DNA from: Cotesia glomerata
Taxonomy: Eukaryota > Arthropoda > Insecta > Hymenoptera > Braconidae
Direction: 5' to 3'
Length of the DNA: 64,000 nt
Assembly (NCBI RefSeq): GCF_020080835.1
Contig: NC_058161.1
Coordinates: forward strand, 930,001-994,000
Below the pieces are notes generated by a model. It had not been told where the DNA came from. It made no database searches and saw only the letters and a list, made by a program, of their open reading frames with translations. Below, one piece after another: positions 55,401 to 64,000 of the stretch. The stretch's first letter is position 1. Each line of letters opens with the position of its first letter. Made by a program: the position numbers and the translations under genes.

Positions 55401-56255
55401 TTTTTCCGACTTGAACTGAAAATACCCGCTGGTCAGCGTGGTGTTGGCCAAGTAGCTGAAGTCATTGCTCGGTTTCGGCGTACTCTCGTCCTGGTCGATC
55501 AGATCCGCGAAACTTGATGACGGTTGAACTAGCGCGGCTTTTTTGACGTAGTCAAACCCGAAGAAATCGTCGTCAAACTCATCTTCGTCGGAAGAAACTC
55601 CAGTGCGATCGAAATTACGGAGTAGGTAAGGTTTAGCTGGTGACGGCTCGGGTTCTGCGGGTTTGGAGGTGCGTTTTTTATTTTTGTGGTTTATTTTATC
55701 TTTTTTCCGACGGCTGTCCCTGTTTTTTTAATTATTTTTAAATTAAAATTGAAAATTAATTTAGCCGACATTTAATAATATTTATTATTAAAAAAAAAAA
55801 AAAAAAATTAAAATAAAAAATGTCAGCTGACTTTATTAATATTAAAAATTAATTTTAATAAAATGAACTGACGTTTTTAATTTTTGTGATGATAAATTAA
55901 GCAGATATTTAATTATTTTTAGAATTTTTTTTTAACAAATAAATTATGATAAAAAAAATTGACATGTAGAAAGTTTGAAAAATAAAAGTGCAATTTTTTA
56001 AAAATAATTTTTTGGAACAAATTTTTTTATTAAAAAAAAAGTTAAAAAATTCACTAGTGACTGCTAACTTCAATGTCATAAAATTTTTTTTCACTTAATA
56101 AATTAGAACTAAAAAATATTTTTTAAAATTTCTAAATGTCAATTTTTTTTGCAACAATTTATTTGTTAAAAAAAAAATTATAAAATACCTTCTAAATTTA
56201 TTTTAATTAAAAATAATTGTATAAAATTAACTAACCTGTGTTTTTGTTTGTCCAT
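52439..56255 (-). CDS. Aven: Aven, apoptosis/checkpoint regulator homolog
   Basis: Homolog of the vertebrate caspase-inhibition and ATM-linked protein Aven (family knowledge). Exons on minus: 56255-56236, 55719-55278, 52836-52587, 52512-52439; phases close; 261 aa. Recognised by: a basic start (MDKQKHRDSRRKKDK), the linker NFDRTGVSSDEDEFDDD, the core FSYLANTTLTSGYFQFKSEK then NWLVDTSKFSDLLAIDVENL (matching the core of Aven), a helical middle (AAEEAKKIYEEELRNKELQL), an acidic patch and the diagnostic C-terminal LEKWLDSVLDI. The Arg/Gly-rich N-terminus of mammals is missing, so RNA-binding by RGG is not expected. Intron 2 (2.4 kb) is stuffed with repeats. Identification rests mostly on the core and the C-terminal motif. 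Confidence 0.85.
52899..53313. mobile_element. MITE in Aven intron 2, CACTGAT..TCTTGAGTC family
   Basis: TACACTGATAAAAAAATTAA at the left, TTACTTTTTCATCAGTGTA at the right, arms containing CTTGACTCTTGAGCCAAAAT / inverse and AAGAATACCATTT / AAATGGTATTCTT. Relatives at 13286-13390, 30212-30370 and 60790-60855. Confidence 0.8.
53340..54320. mobile_element. Composite of degraded retroposon ends
   Basis: AGCGGACCCGACAGACGTTG at about 53352; a degenerate hairpin-array unit at 53465-53615; AAAATCGGTCCAGCCGTTTA at 53738, ATCAAAATCGGTCCAGCAAT at 53997 and GTGAAATCGGTCCAGCCGTT at 54249, each followed soon by ATATAT microsatellite. This looks like three 3' tails of one RTE-like/LINE-derived family; assignment is by resemblance. 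Confidence 0.5.
53837..53886 (-). mobile_element. tRNA-derived segment, minus-strand relative of 10868-10939
   Basis: On minus: GCCAACATGTAATCGGGAGG then TTCTGGGTTTAAATCCCAGT, with the T-arm and a B box changed at one base (GGTTTAAATCC). It shares about 40 bases with the 10.9-kb copy, including the non-tRNA-like anticodon region. Confidence 0.6.
54323..55224. mobile_element. 0.9-kb palindromic element with TA flanks in Aven intron 2
   Basis: TAGAGTGGCGCAAAAAAAAC / inverse ending GTTTTTTTGCGCCACCCTA, arms of about 300 bp (GACTCGAGTGAAAAAATGTT and inverse). The centre (about 54690-54760) on minus contains a B box GGTTCGAATCC with a stem but no A box, i.e. a truncated tRNA-like insert. The flanking short ORFs start in its A/T runs. 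Confidence 0.8.
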
Positions 56256-57325
56256 TTTTTATTTAATAATATTTAATTCACTAATTTTCTTTTATTTATT
56301 AAACAGATCGTTGTAAACACGCGAGCACAAAATGTAAACATTCGCCATATTTTTTTTTACAAGAGAAAAATAAGATAAAAAAGATTTCCAATTTTAAATA
56401 TCGACAATTAAAATTTTTACTTACCGACAACTTGACAGCATTCGATACTGCAGAATTTCAACCAAAAAGTAACTTCAGTCCTCATTCTCCCGCTAAAGAT
56501 GGCGCTGAGCAGTCGAATTTCAGCGTCTCCATCAAAAGTGTCAGAGTTATCCGGCAAGCTTACATTTTCTAAGAAGAAATAATTTCTGAGGTGAGTAATT
56601 AACAAACTAAATACTTTGAAATAAAAAAAAAACTTTAATAAATATTCTGACATGTAAAAAATAATAAATGTCACTGCTGGCGGATAAAATATGAAGGGTG
56701 GAGAAAAATGAAATATTTTAGCAGCGTTTTAAAGTAGGAAAGAATCTAGCAAAAACCGCAATAGCAGAAATATCTTCCACATGCGGTCACGGAAAACTAA
56801 AGTCGTTTAGCGCACATGTTGGGCCATTATCTCGGGGAAAAAAATGGAAAACCCGAAAAAATATCATAGATCGTGACATCTATTGTTCCCGACAAGACAC
56901 CTCAGTGTCTGGAGAGATCCAATATTGGAGTGACACGTGTTACAGAGTCTCATAACGTGTTATTGCGTCCATAACAATAAACACCAGGTGACAAAGCGTT
57001 AAATAAAAAAAGGTTACCTAAAAATAACCATCAATTACATCAACAGTTACAAAACACGACTAAAATAATCTATAAATTAATTTAAACCGATAAAGAATGA
57101 ATTTATGTTTTGTTAAACAAATCCACCAACGTCCAAACTCGCTCCAGTTAAAAGCATACTGACAGTTTATAAGATTATTATATTTTTTTAGCCTTAATAG
57201 CTGATAGCTGATATGATAGTTGATAGCCATGTCTAATCCATCACGTGCTGTGGTTATAATACAGAGCATTGTAATAATAAGACTCAAGACTGCTCAACCA
57301 TGATATGATATGATAAGCATTGCGA
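56256..57325. other. Aven upstream region
   Basis: On minus at 56424 there is a good donor, TTGTCG|GTAAGTAAAA, after a GC-richer stretch (56425-56570) with an open frame (DAEIRLLSAIFSGRMRTEV). It could be an upstream 5' exon of Aven or of an unrecognised transcript; no acceptor pairing is certain. The rest is unremarkable. Confidence 0.35.
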
Positions 57326-57656
57326 TATCCGAGGAAATTTATTGTCCGTATAATAATCAACGATATGATTTATAGAGTATTGATCTTGAAGCTTGCCTTA
57401 TTGAAGAATCACTTGCATAATAATAAATTAAATTAACAGCCAATACATAATAATTTACGGCAGATCTTATGCAAGACTGGGATAATTGTCAGCAACTGAC
57501 ATATCAACCAAAAATTGATCCTTAAGGCTGATCAAATCAAGGAGTATAAATATTTTGGAGGCTAAGGGTCCAACCCAAAATGACTTGGGCCATTTGGATT
57601 ACAGATGGCGATCCAGGGTCAACTCTTTGACCACTTGTTGCTATATATATCGACGT

Positions 57657-57820
57657 CCTGTTTAAAAATATTCATTGAAAAAAATTCACTATCATGAGAT
57701 TCGAATTTTTTTTCAATAATTCCAATTGATTTCAATTTCTAAGTATATATCTATAGATATATAATTTGCATAGAGCGAATTTTTTTAATTTTTTTCTATG
57801 AATATTTTTAAACAAGGCGT
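57657..57820. mobile_element. Small palindromic MITE
   Basis: CCTGTTTAAAAATATTCATT at the left and TGAATATTTTTAAACAAGG at the right, with AAATTCACT/AGCGAATTT inside. Confidence 0.7.
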
Positions 57821-58052
57821 TCTAATTAGCAAATTGTCTAACTCCATTTTAGAGAATCTTGCATTTGTACGAAAATATAATTAGTTCGAAATTTATTATC
57901 ACTTTAAAAAACCATTTAATATTAAATAGAAGTATAGTGTTTTGGTTTAGGATCATTTAAATAATTTATAATTGGACTATTACTACATCAAAATGTTAAA
58001 AAATCACCCTCTAAAAATTAAGGAGTTAGACCAATTGCTAATTAGATCGTCG
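57818..58052. mobile_element. MITE, TCTAATTAGCAAATTGTCTA family, copy 1
   Basis: TCTAATTAGCAAATTGTCTA / inverse GACCAATTGCTAATTAGA. A second copy in opposite orientation at 60430-60678. Confidence 0.8.
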
Positions 58053-58425
58053 ATATGTGTATTCATACCTGGTAAGGTATCCAAGGAAATTGATTGTCCG
58101 TATAATAATCAACGACATGATTTAGAGAGTATTGATCTTGAAGCTTGCCTTATTAAAGAATCACCTACATAATAATAAATAAATTAACAGCCAATACATA
58201 ATAATTTACACCAGATCTTATGCAAGGCTGGAATAATTGTCAGCAACTGACATATCAACCAAAAATTGATCCTTAAGGCTGATCAAATCAAGGAATATAA
58301 ATATTTTGGAGGCTAAGGGTCCAACCCAAAATGACTTGGGCCATTTGGATTACAAATGGCGATCCAGGGTCAACTCTTTGACCACTTGTTGCTATATATA
58401 TATGTGTATTCATACCTGGTAAGGC

Positions 58426-60100
58426 TCAACTGTTATACGGAGCACTATATTATATCATTGGTCGGCCATTTTGGACCACCCAAGTTGCTGTCGGAGCATA
58501 AAAAATATCGAGTTCTTTTAGGGCCGCCTTTTTTTCCAAGCCGCTAGCCGGCGGATAGCATCATCTTGTATAACGTTGTTGCTGGGGCGGTGCGTGCGGT
58601 GTTTGGAATGAGCCCAGCTATACACTAAACGACCCTGGGTATATCTTCTATATATATGTATATATATGTGGCTAAGGATACCGGGACATCAGAAGATGAG
58701 CCACGAAATGAAGAGAAATACTGGAGGAGGAATATAAGATAATGGATGATGAGCAAGGAGAGAGAAGAGTTTAAGATTACCAAAGAAGAAACAAAGACAA
58801 GAGCTCCCCCCGGGCTCGTACTATACTTTGGCGATATGTGTTGCCTCGCTGGACTCCACGAGAAAGATGTAGTTATGTAGTTAAGTAAGGTTAGATCGTT
58901 TTCTTTAGGACCGCCATCGTCACGCTAAAACTTTTATTTTTGGACTCTTTTGTTGGATTGTTTCCGAGAAACTTTGTTGCCAGAGTTTTTGTTAATTATT
59001 ATGTTCTGGAGAACCAGAACCAGAATTAACTGGGCCCAAGCTTCCGGAAGTGGATTAACTCCAGGAATTTATATGTATGTCTAGAGACTAATTGATTCTT
59101 CTGGTGGTTTCCATTTGGACGGTTGCATTAATTAGAGCATCTGCTACTCTGATGTTTACGTTGGTTTGAAAGTTTTAAAGGCTGAAGCCGGAATTGTTGA
59201 TGGAAATTTGATCATGATGACAGTTATGAATAATTTTGAATTATTTATTGGGTATTAAAATTGGAGGTTACGTAGCCCAATTTTGCGGCGGTGCATCAAC
59301 GCTTGTTCCAACATACATCCGAATTATCCTGAAAAAAATAGCAATTTAATATAAAAAAAATGAATTCGATCATCATAATAAATTATCTATTATACATAAT
59401 AATATACATATAACAACACATCAGCCAAACCAATTTAATTTTATAAAATATTGCCTGCTAATGAGACTGCCTGCATCACGCAATTCGTCACGTACTTGCA
59501 TCATCATTATCATTATAACTCGTAAGCGTCTGTATATATTTTCCGATCATTATATTATTACATTGGATCTTTTATTTTTTCCATAATCCTAGAATATAAT
59601 CCTCTTCTCTTCATCTTTCATCGTTTTAAATTATAACCAACTATAATATATATTAACCTTTCTTTCAAGATATATATTTTATATTTATTCCGGAATGGGT
59701 TTTTAAATCCACGGATCCATTGAGTCCTAGTAATTCCATCTGTGGGAAGATCAGAAATTATTATATAGAGATTTTAAAAAACCACCAGGCGGCGTCTTTG
59801 TCTTGATCTTATTGTCCGAGTACCGATCAATCGACAAATTGTCGGCCCTAACCTCATTTATCTTTCTCAAGGGAAGAGTTGAGAGTTAACCTTTGGGCTT
59901 TTTTTAGATTTTAGATCCGGAGTCTATTTTATATCGCTGGAGTCTCTGAAAATTAACAAGAGGCTAGTAATACAAAATGTACGCAAAAAAAAATTAATTT
60001 GAATCATGGAAATAATTTTGAAGAATCCCTGATTAAGAAATCTAATTTAAAAGCATCTGATTTGAATATTATATCATTTAAATTAAAATACATGAAAGTC
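58426..60100. other. Spacer, no gene recognised
   Basis: 58430-59000 is unusually GC-rich for this window (CCAAGCCGCTAGCCGGCGG, GCTCCCCCCGGGCTCGTAC) yet contains no long frame or known motif. It may be an exon of a non-coding transcript or a foreign insert. 59000-60100: nothing. Confidence 0.35.
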
Positions 60101-60108
60101 TTGAAGTC

Positions 60109-60341
60109 AGGGTAGAAGTACCGTTTGTGGCCACTGTACCGTTTATGGCCATTTATTGTTCAAATAAACGATAGAAATGGATTTATATTAATAAACCATC
60201 ACAAACTCAATTTGTTTGGATATAAATTTTTTAAAACTCAACAAAAATATGGTTATAATATTATAATTTTTTATAAATTAATTCAAATGTTAACTTGCCA
60301 AAAACGGTGCTAAGGTGGTCAAAAACGGTACTTTAACCCTA
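60109..60341. mobile_element. Palindromic MITE
   Basis: AGGGTAGAAGTACCGTTTGT at the left; AAAAACGGTACTTTAACCCT at the right; GGCCA/TGG words inside. Confidence 0.65.
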
Positions 60342-60429
60342 TTTATAGGTCAAAACTTGAAAAAAACGGTCCATATTTCATTATTGGTTAAAATTAAGGC
60401 GCGCTATTCAAATTTCTAGCAGATATCGA

Positions 60430-60678
60430 CGGTCTAATTAGCAATTGGTCTAACTCATTATTTTTTAGACGGTGATTTTCAACATTTTGATGTAGCAATA
60501 GTCCAATTATAAATTATTTGAATGATCCAAACCAAAATATTATACCTCTATTAGATATTAATGATATTTAATGGTTTTTTTAAAGTGATAATAAATTCTG
60601 AATTAATTGTTTTTTCGTACAAATGGAAGATGCTCTAAAATGGAGTTAGACAATTTGCTAATTAGAACGTTGACATAC
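60430..60678. mobile_element. MITE, TCTAATTAGCAAATTGTCTA family, copy 2
   Basis: Reverse orientation relative to 57818-58052, with the same interior (CATTTTGATGTAGTAATAGT-like, AATAAATTTCGAAC-like). Confidence 0.8.
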
Positions 60679-60679
60679 A

Positions 60680-62230
60680 ATTAACATGAAGGTAATCATT
60701 TCAAATCATCTTTCTGAATCAAGGGCATGAAATAACTGCTTCTCAATTCTTTTCAATCAGTATTCTTAACCAGGGAAGCAGAAGAATGCTAAAACTAAGA
60801 AATTTTTCTTGGTTTGAGTAAATTTTACTCGATTAAAGTTAATTTTTTTCTGTGTAAGGTAAATTAAAAAATTTCAACGGTGATAGCAATCTTAGGTGTT
60901 TCTCGTGTTACAAGTTGGGTAAGATGGCGCGTCCCCTAAAAATAGTCAGCAGGTGCAGACGTATTTATTGGGAAACAAAAAACTAAATAAAATTAGTCGA
61001 TTTATCATGAGATAAACATATATATATATAAAAATGAAAATGAAATAAAAAGCAGCCGACCCGAGGGAATAAAATTGATGTGTTAAATAACATTTCGGTG
61101 AGTTTTTATGTCCATTTTATATATTTATGTAAAAAGTATAGTTTAACGGGCAACAAATTACAATTTTAAAACGATTTTGTTTAAAATTACCCAGTAAGGT
61201 ATTTAAATGGTGATGTGTTGGTGATACGAGTCAGGTAGGTTTGTTGAAACCTGACCGCGAATTAAGCTTCACAGTCTTTCATGTGTATTTAAGTAGTATT
61301 GTTTAAATTTAGTTGATCTTGGTTTTAAGTTGGTAGGTAGGATAGCGTTTCGATTCTAATCTCTCTTGAATTTATTATTTTGAGATTCCCCTACTACTTT
61401 TGGGCGCCAGGGCTAATGTCGCGCGCCAGATGCTGCTGGGTTTCGGTGATCCTTTGGTAGGCGGTGACTTTATCTGGTTTACGAGCGAGTGAGAGACCTA
61501 ACAGCGACCACCGAACCGGGAGTTGTACCGGGTTCCACAGTGCCCGGAATAAAATTCAGATAAAATGGTGGACGGATGTTGCCCGGTTCATTTATTTATT
61601 TATTTAACAGCGGCTTATCGATAGAAATATCCATCCGCCATGAAAAAAGCCCAAGTTTTATTATAAAGGTTATTTTTTAACGATAATGGTCTATTAATTA
61701 CTCCTATCGAATGTAGAAAAAAAAAAATAATCTAATCAGTAGGCTAAAAAACGGATAATAATTACTGCTTTCCATTTTAGGCTTGTATTTTTAAAACGAC
61801 AAAATCCATTTATTGCCGCAGTGAACTAAAGACTCCATAGAATAGAGAAAGACTCGGAGAAATAGTTACATGCACACTTAACAAGTATATACATTCGACA
61901 TTCGTTACAATCGGCAAGCTCGTAATTTTCACATGGTATTTCCAACCGAGTGTTATTTCTACGCTCTGTACTAAGAGAGTTTACTCAGATAATGATCATC
62001 CGATATAATTCTTCTTTTATTTAGTTGGTTGGTTGGCAAACAATTTTTTTTCACTTGAATAATAAATAGAAAAAGATATTTTGCACACTGACAGAAGGAT
62101 TTATTATTAATAATTGAATTTATTTCAAGACAATCATTTAATTTATTAAATTTTAATAAATATTTTTTAACATTCAGTAAATATTTATTTGGGAGAAAAG
62201 TAAATTTAGTAATAGTTAATAAGTATTTAG
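60680..62230. other. Spacer, GC-richer island 61380-61600
   Basis: The island (GGGCGCCAGGGCTAATGTCG.. CGACCACCGAACCGGGAGTT) differs in composition from its surroundings. On minus it contains TGGCGCCCAAAAGTAG, which resembles a retroelement primer-binding site; no LTR pair or coding frame supports that. Confidence 0.3.
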
Positions 62231-62235
62231 ATTTA

Positions 62236-62320
62236 GATTTAGATTTATTTATTTATTTATGCCAAGGCAAATTGCCAAATGACAAAATTAAATTACAAAT
62301 TAAAGGATACAGTGATTTTC
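62236..62320 (-). mobile_element. LINE 3' end, minus strand
   Basis: On minus: CATTTGGCAATTTGCCTTGG then CATAAATAAATAAATAAATC. Same 3' end as 42690-42816. Together with the frame at 63655-63835 it probably marks the end of one minus-strand LINE remnant interrupted by 62594-63119. Confidence 0.6.
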
Positions 62321-62593
62321 TTAACCTAACTTATGCTAGGTGTTTGGTGTAAGAGTTTACTAAATAGTTAAGAGTTTGAGTTAACTGAACGTACATTAAG
62401 TGAGTATGACATTAGTATAATACATATTAAGAATAATTTATTGGTATCAGTCAGCAATGAGTAATTAAACAATAATGACTAGTTAGGATTTAACAATTTA
62501 CAACAATTTTCAACTGCACAAATTAATACCAAATAATCCTAATATTATAAACATTATAGTCACTTAGTATAGAGTTTATTCAGAGACATGAAT

Positions 62594-63119
62594 CTAAAAT
62601 CCGAACAAAAACAGTTTCACTGTAAAAGTCGCGCCAAGTCCACGTTCATAAGACTATTAGAAAAAAAAAATTTTTTTTTTCTTTACAAAAAGATACAAAA
62701 TAAAAAAATCCGAGTAACCGATATGATTGTTTATGATTTTCGGAAATTAAAAAAAATTTTATTGTAAATTTAAAAATTAAAAAAAAAATTTTAGAACGTA
62801 TTTAGTGTGCGCGGTTACAAAATATTTTACTTTTAATGAAATTCGTAAAATCTATTTACTAGGACTTTAAAAAAATTGAAATACACAATGACGCACACCA
62901 AGTACGTTCTAAAATTTTTTTTTTAATTTTTAAATTTACAATAAAATTTTTTTTAATTTCCGAAAATCATAAACAATCATATCGGTTACTCGGATTTTTT
63001 AATTTTTTTATTTTGTATCTTTTTGTAAAGAAAAAAAAAAATTTTTTTTCCTAATAGTCTTATGAACGTGGACTTGGCGCGACTTTTTTACAGTGAAACT
63101 GTTTTTGTTCGGATTTTAG
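62594..63119. mobile_element. Near-perfect fold-back element
   Basis: Arms of about 210 bp (62594-62803 and 62901-63119) reading CTAAAATCCGAACAAAAACA, TCGCGCCAAGTCCACGTTCA and inverse with very few mismatches. 100-bp loop. The high arm identity suggests a recent insertion. Confidence 0.9.
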
Positions 63120-63574
63120 TATTTTTTGTAATTATAATGAAAATTTACAATTGATAACAACTTAAATCTCGTGTTGACTGCATTTTACTGCAAACTATCC
63201 CCTTGAAGCTACAGTTTATGTAGATGTAATTCTAGTGCACCCTGGCGGCCATAGATGCAAGCTATGAATCACTTTTTTTTACTGTAGTTGCGTGTCTATA
63301 GGAAGGATTACTACACATTTTTATTTTATCTAGTCTGTGGCGCTGATATTCCCCATCGAAAAAAAGTCAGGATCGAAATTTCTGGGCTTACTATAGTTTG
63401 TGCTGATAAAATTTAATAATTTTAAGTGAATTAAGTGGTATAATTGATTATAATTAATTAATATCAGTAAAATAAAGTATAAATTAATTTTATAATATAT
63501 CATTTTGGAAAAAGGAGAACCATATAATTAAATAAAATTTTGCAACCTCGAAATACCGTTCTGCTTACAGTAAA

Positions 63575-63650
63575 CACAGTCGGTAGTCTGGCGCTCCGTT
63601 TACAACGGATTTGAACGGAACTTGGCGCCAGATTCTACCGAATCTGTGGA
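63575..63650. repeat. Inverted repeat around CAGTCGGTAGTCTGGCGC
   Basis: ACAGTCGGTAGTCTGGCGC and GCGCCAGATTCTACCGAATCTGT flank a smaller CCGTTTACAACGGAT dyad; about 75 bp. Could be the end of a larger element; nothing more seen. Confidence 0.55.
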
Positions 63651-63654
63651 TTTA

Positions 63655-63835
63655 AGAAATGAATCAGAAAATTCAAAGATTCAAGCTCATACATCTAGAT
63701 TAAATAAATAGTCATATAATTTATTTTTAAAAATTTCAATACTACTTGCATATACAATTTCCGATGATAGTTCTTCCCATAATCGAATTGATGAAACTGC
63801 AAATGAATATTCAAAAGAAGTTGTTACAAATTTCA
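63655..63835 (-). mobile_element. LINE C-terminal fragment, minus strand
   Basis: On minus: FEYSFAVSSIRLWEELSSEI then VYASSIEIFKNKLYDYLFNL, D, V, stop. Same polyprotein tail as at 21.45 and 41.72 kb. Confidence 0.7.
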
Positions 63836-64000
63836 GCATTGTGAATTTCACATCAGTTTTCATCGCCTATTTTATTATTTAGTATTTATTAATAGTTAAC
63901 AAATATTTATTAACAGTTAATAAATATTTTGTTGAGTGAACTTGTTTCACTTGCAATGTCATAAGATATGAAGATTGCTTATAAACAAAAATCATCTTTA

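Larger units (their letters stand above)
57326..58425 (+). repeat. Tandem duplication of about 350 bp, first copy split by MITEs
   Basis: Copy 1 (57333-57645) and copy 2 (58082-58395) are about 95% identical (TTGTCCGTATAATAATCAAC .. GCGATCCAGGGTCAACTCTT). The bases after copy 2, TATGTGTATTCATACCTGGT, also occur at 58056 before it, so the original junction of copy 1 was opened by an insertion at 57657-58052. Confidence 0.85.

Noticed and set aside
61380..61600. LTR retrotransposon with primer-binding site
   Set aside because: Only TGGCGCCC-like words; no paired LTRs, no gag or pol frame nearby.
1..64000. CRISPR array or bacterial operon
   Set aside because: No regular short repeats with unique spacers, and the genes are intron-containing eukaryotic ones.

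Overview
The window is an AT-rich stretch of animal nuclear DNA. It has GT-AG introns, single-copy insect-type genes, LINE fragments and many palindromic non-autonomous elements. An insect is certain from gene content. A parasitoid hymenopteran such as a braconid wasp is my guess from base composition and repeat style, not something the sequence proves. Long parts of the 64 kb are repeats; genes are few and well separated.

Layout. (1) 1-9.9 kb: tandem AT repeat and hairpin repeats, then ten exons of an organic-anion-transporter (OATP) gene on +; its N-terminal exon(s) are not visible. (2) 10.2-33.2 kb: a locally amplified, unrecognised gene family on +, in five units (A-E). D (22.0-25.1 kb) and the diverged E (30.0-33.2 kb) each carry two consecutive ORFs in the same order, like a bicistronic mRNA. 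ORF1 is an acidic helical protein. ORF2 in D is a glycine/alanine-rich hydrophobic module, a long Arg/Glu/Gln repeat and a conserved C-terminal domain; E keeps only the C-terminal domain. A, B and C are short deleted versions. Between them sit nested palindromic transposons. (3) 34.1-39.6 kb (-): angel (CCR4-like exonuclease/deadenylase), six coding exons, 549 aa. (4) 41.5-47.2 kb (-): an NTPDase5/6-like ectonucleotidase, four exons, 485 aa. (5) 49.9-52.3 kb (+): mitochondrial 2-oxodicarboxylate carrier SLC25A21, six exons, 301 aa. (6) 52.4-56.3 kb (-): Aven, four exons, 261 aa, tail-to-tail with the carrier. (7) 56.3-64 kb: no gene recognised; tandem duplication, MITEs and a LINE remnant.

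The four gene models on the right were spliced by hand; reading phase closes at every junction, so I trust them. The amplified A-E family is the most interesting part: a tandem two-ORF locus with an expandable charged repeat and a C-terminal domain that may resemble bacterial polymorphic-toxin domains (inference only). Paralogous 'empty sites' within the family date several transposon insertions.
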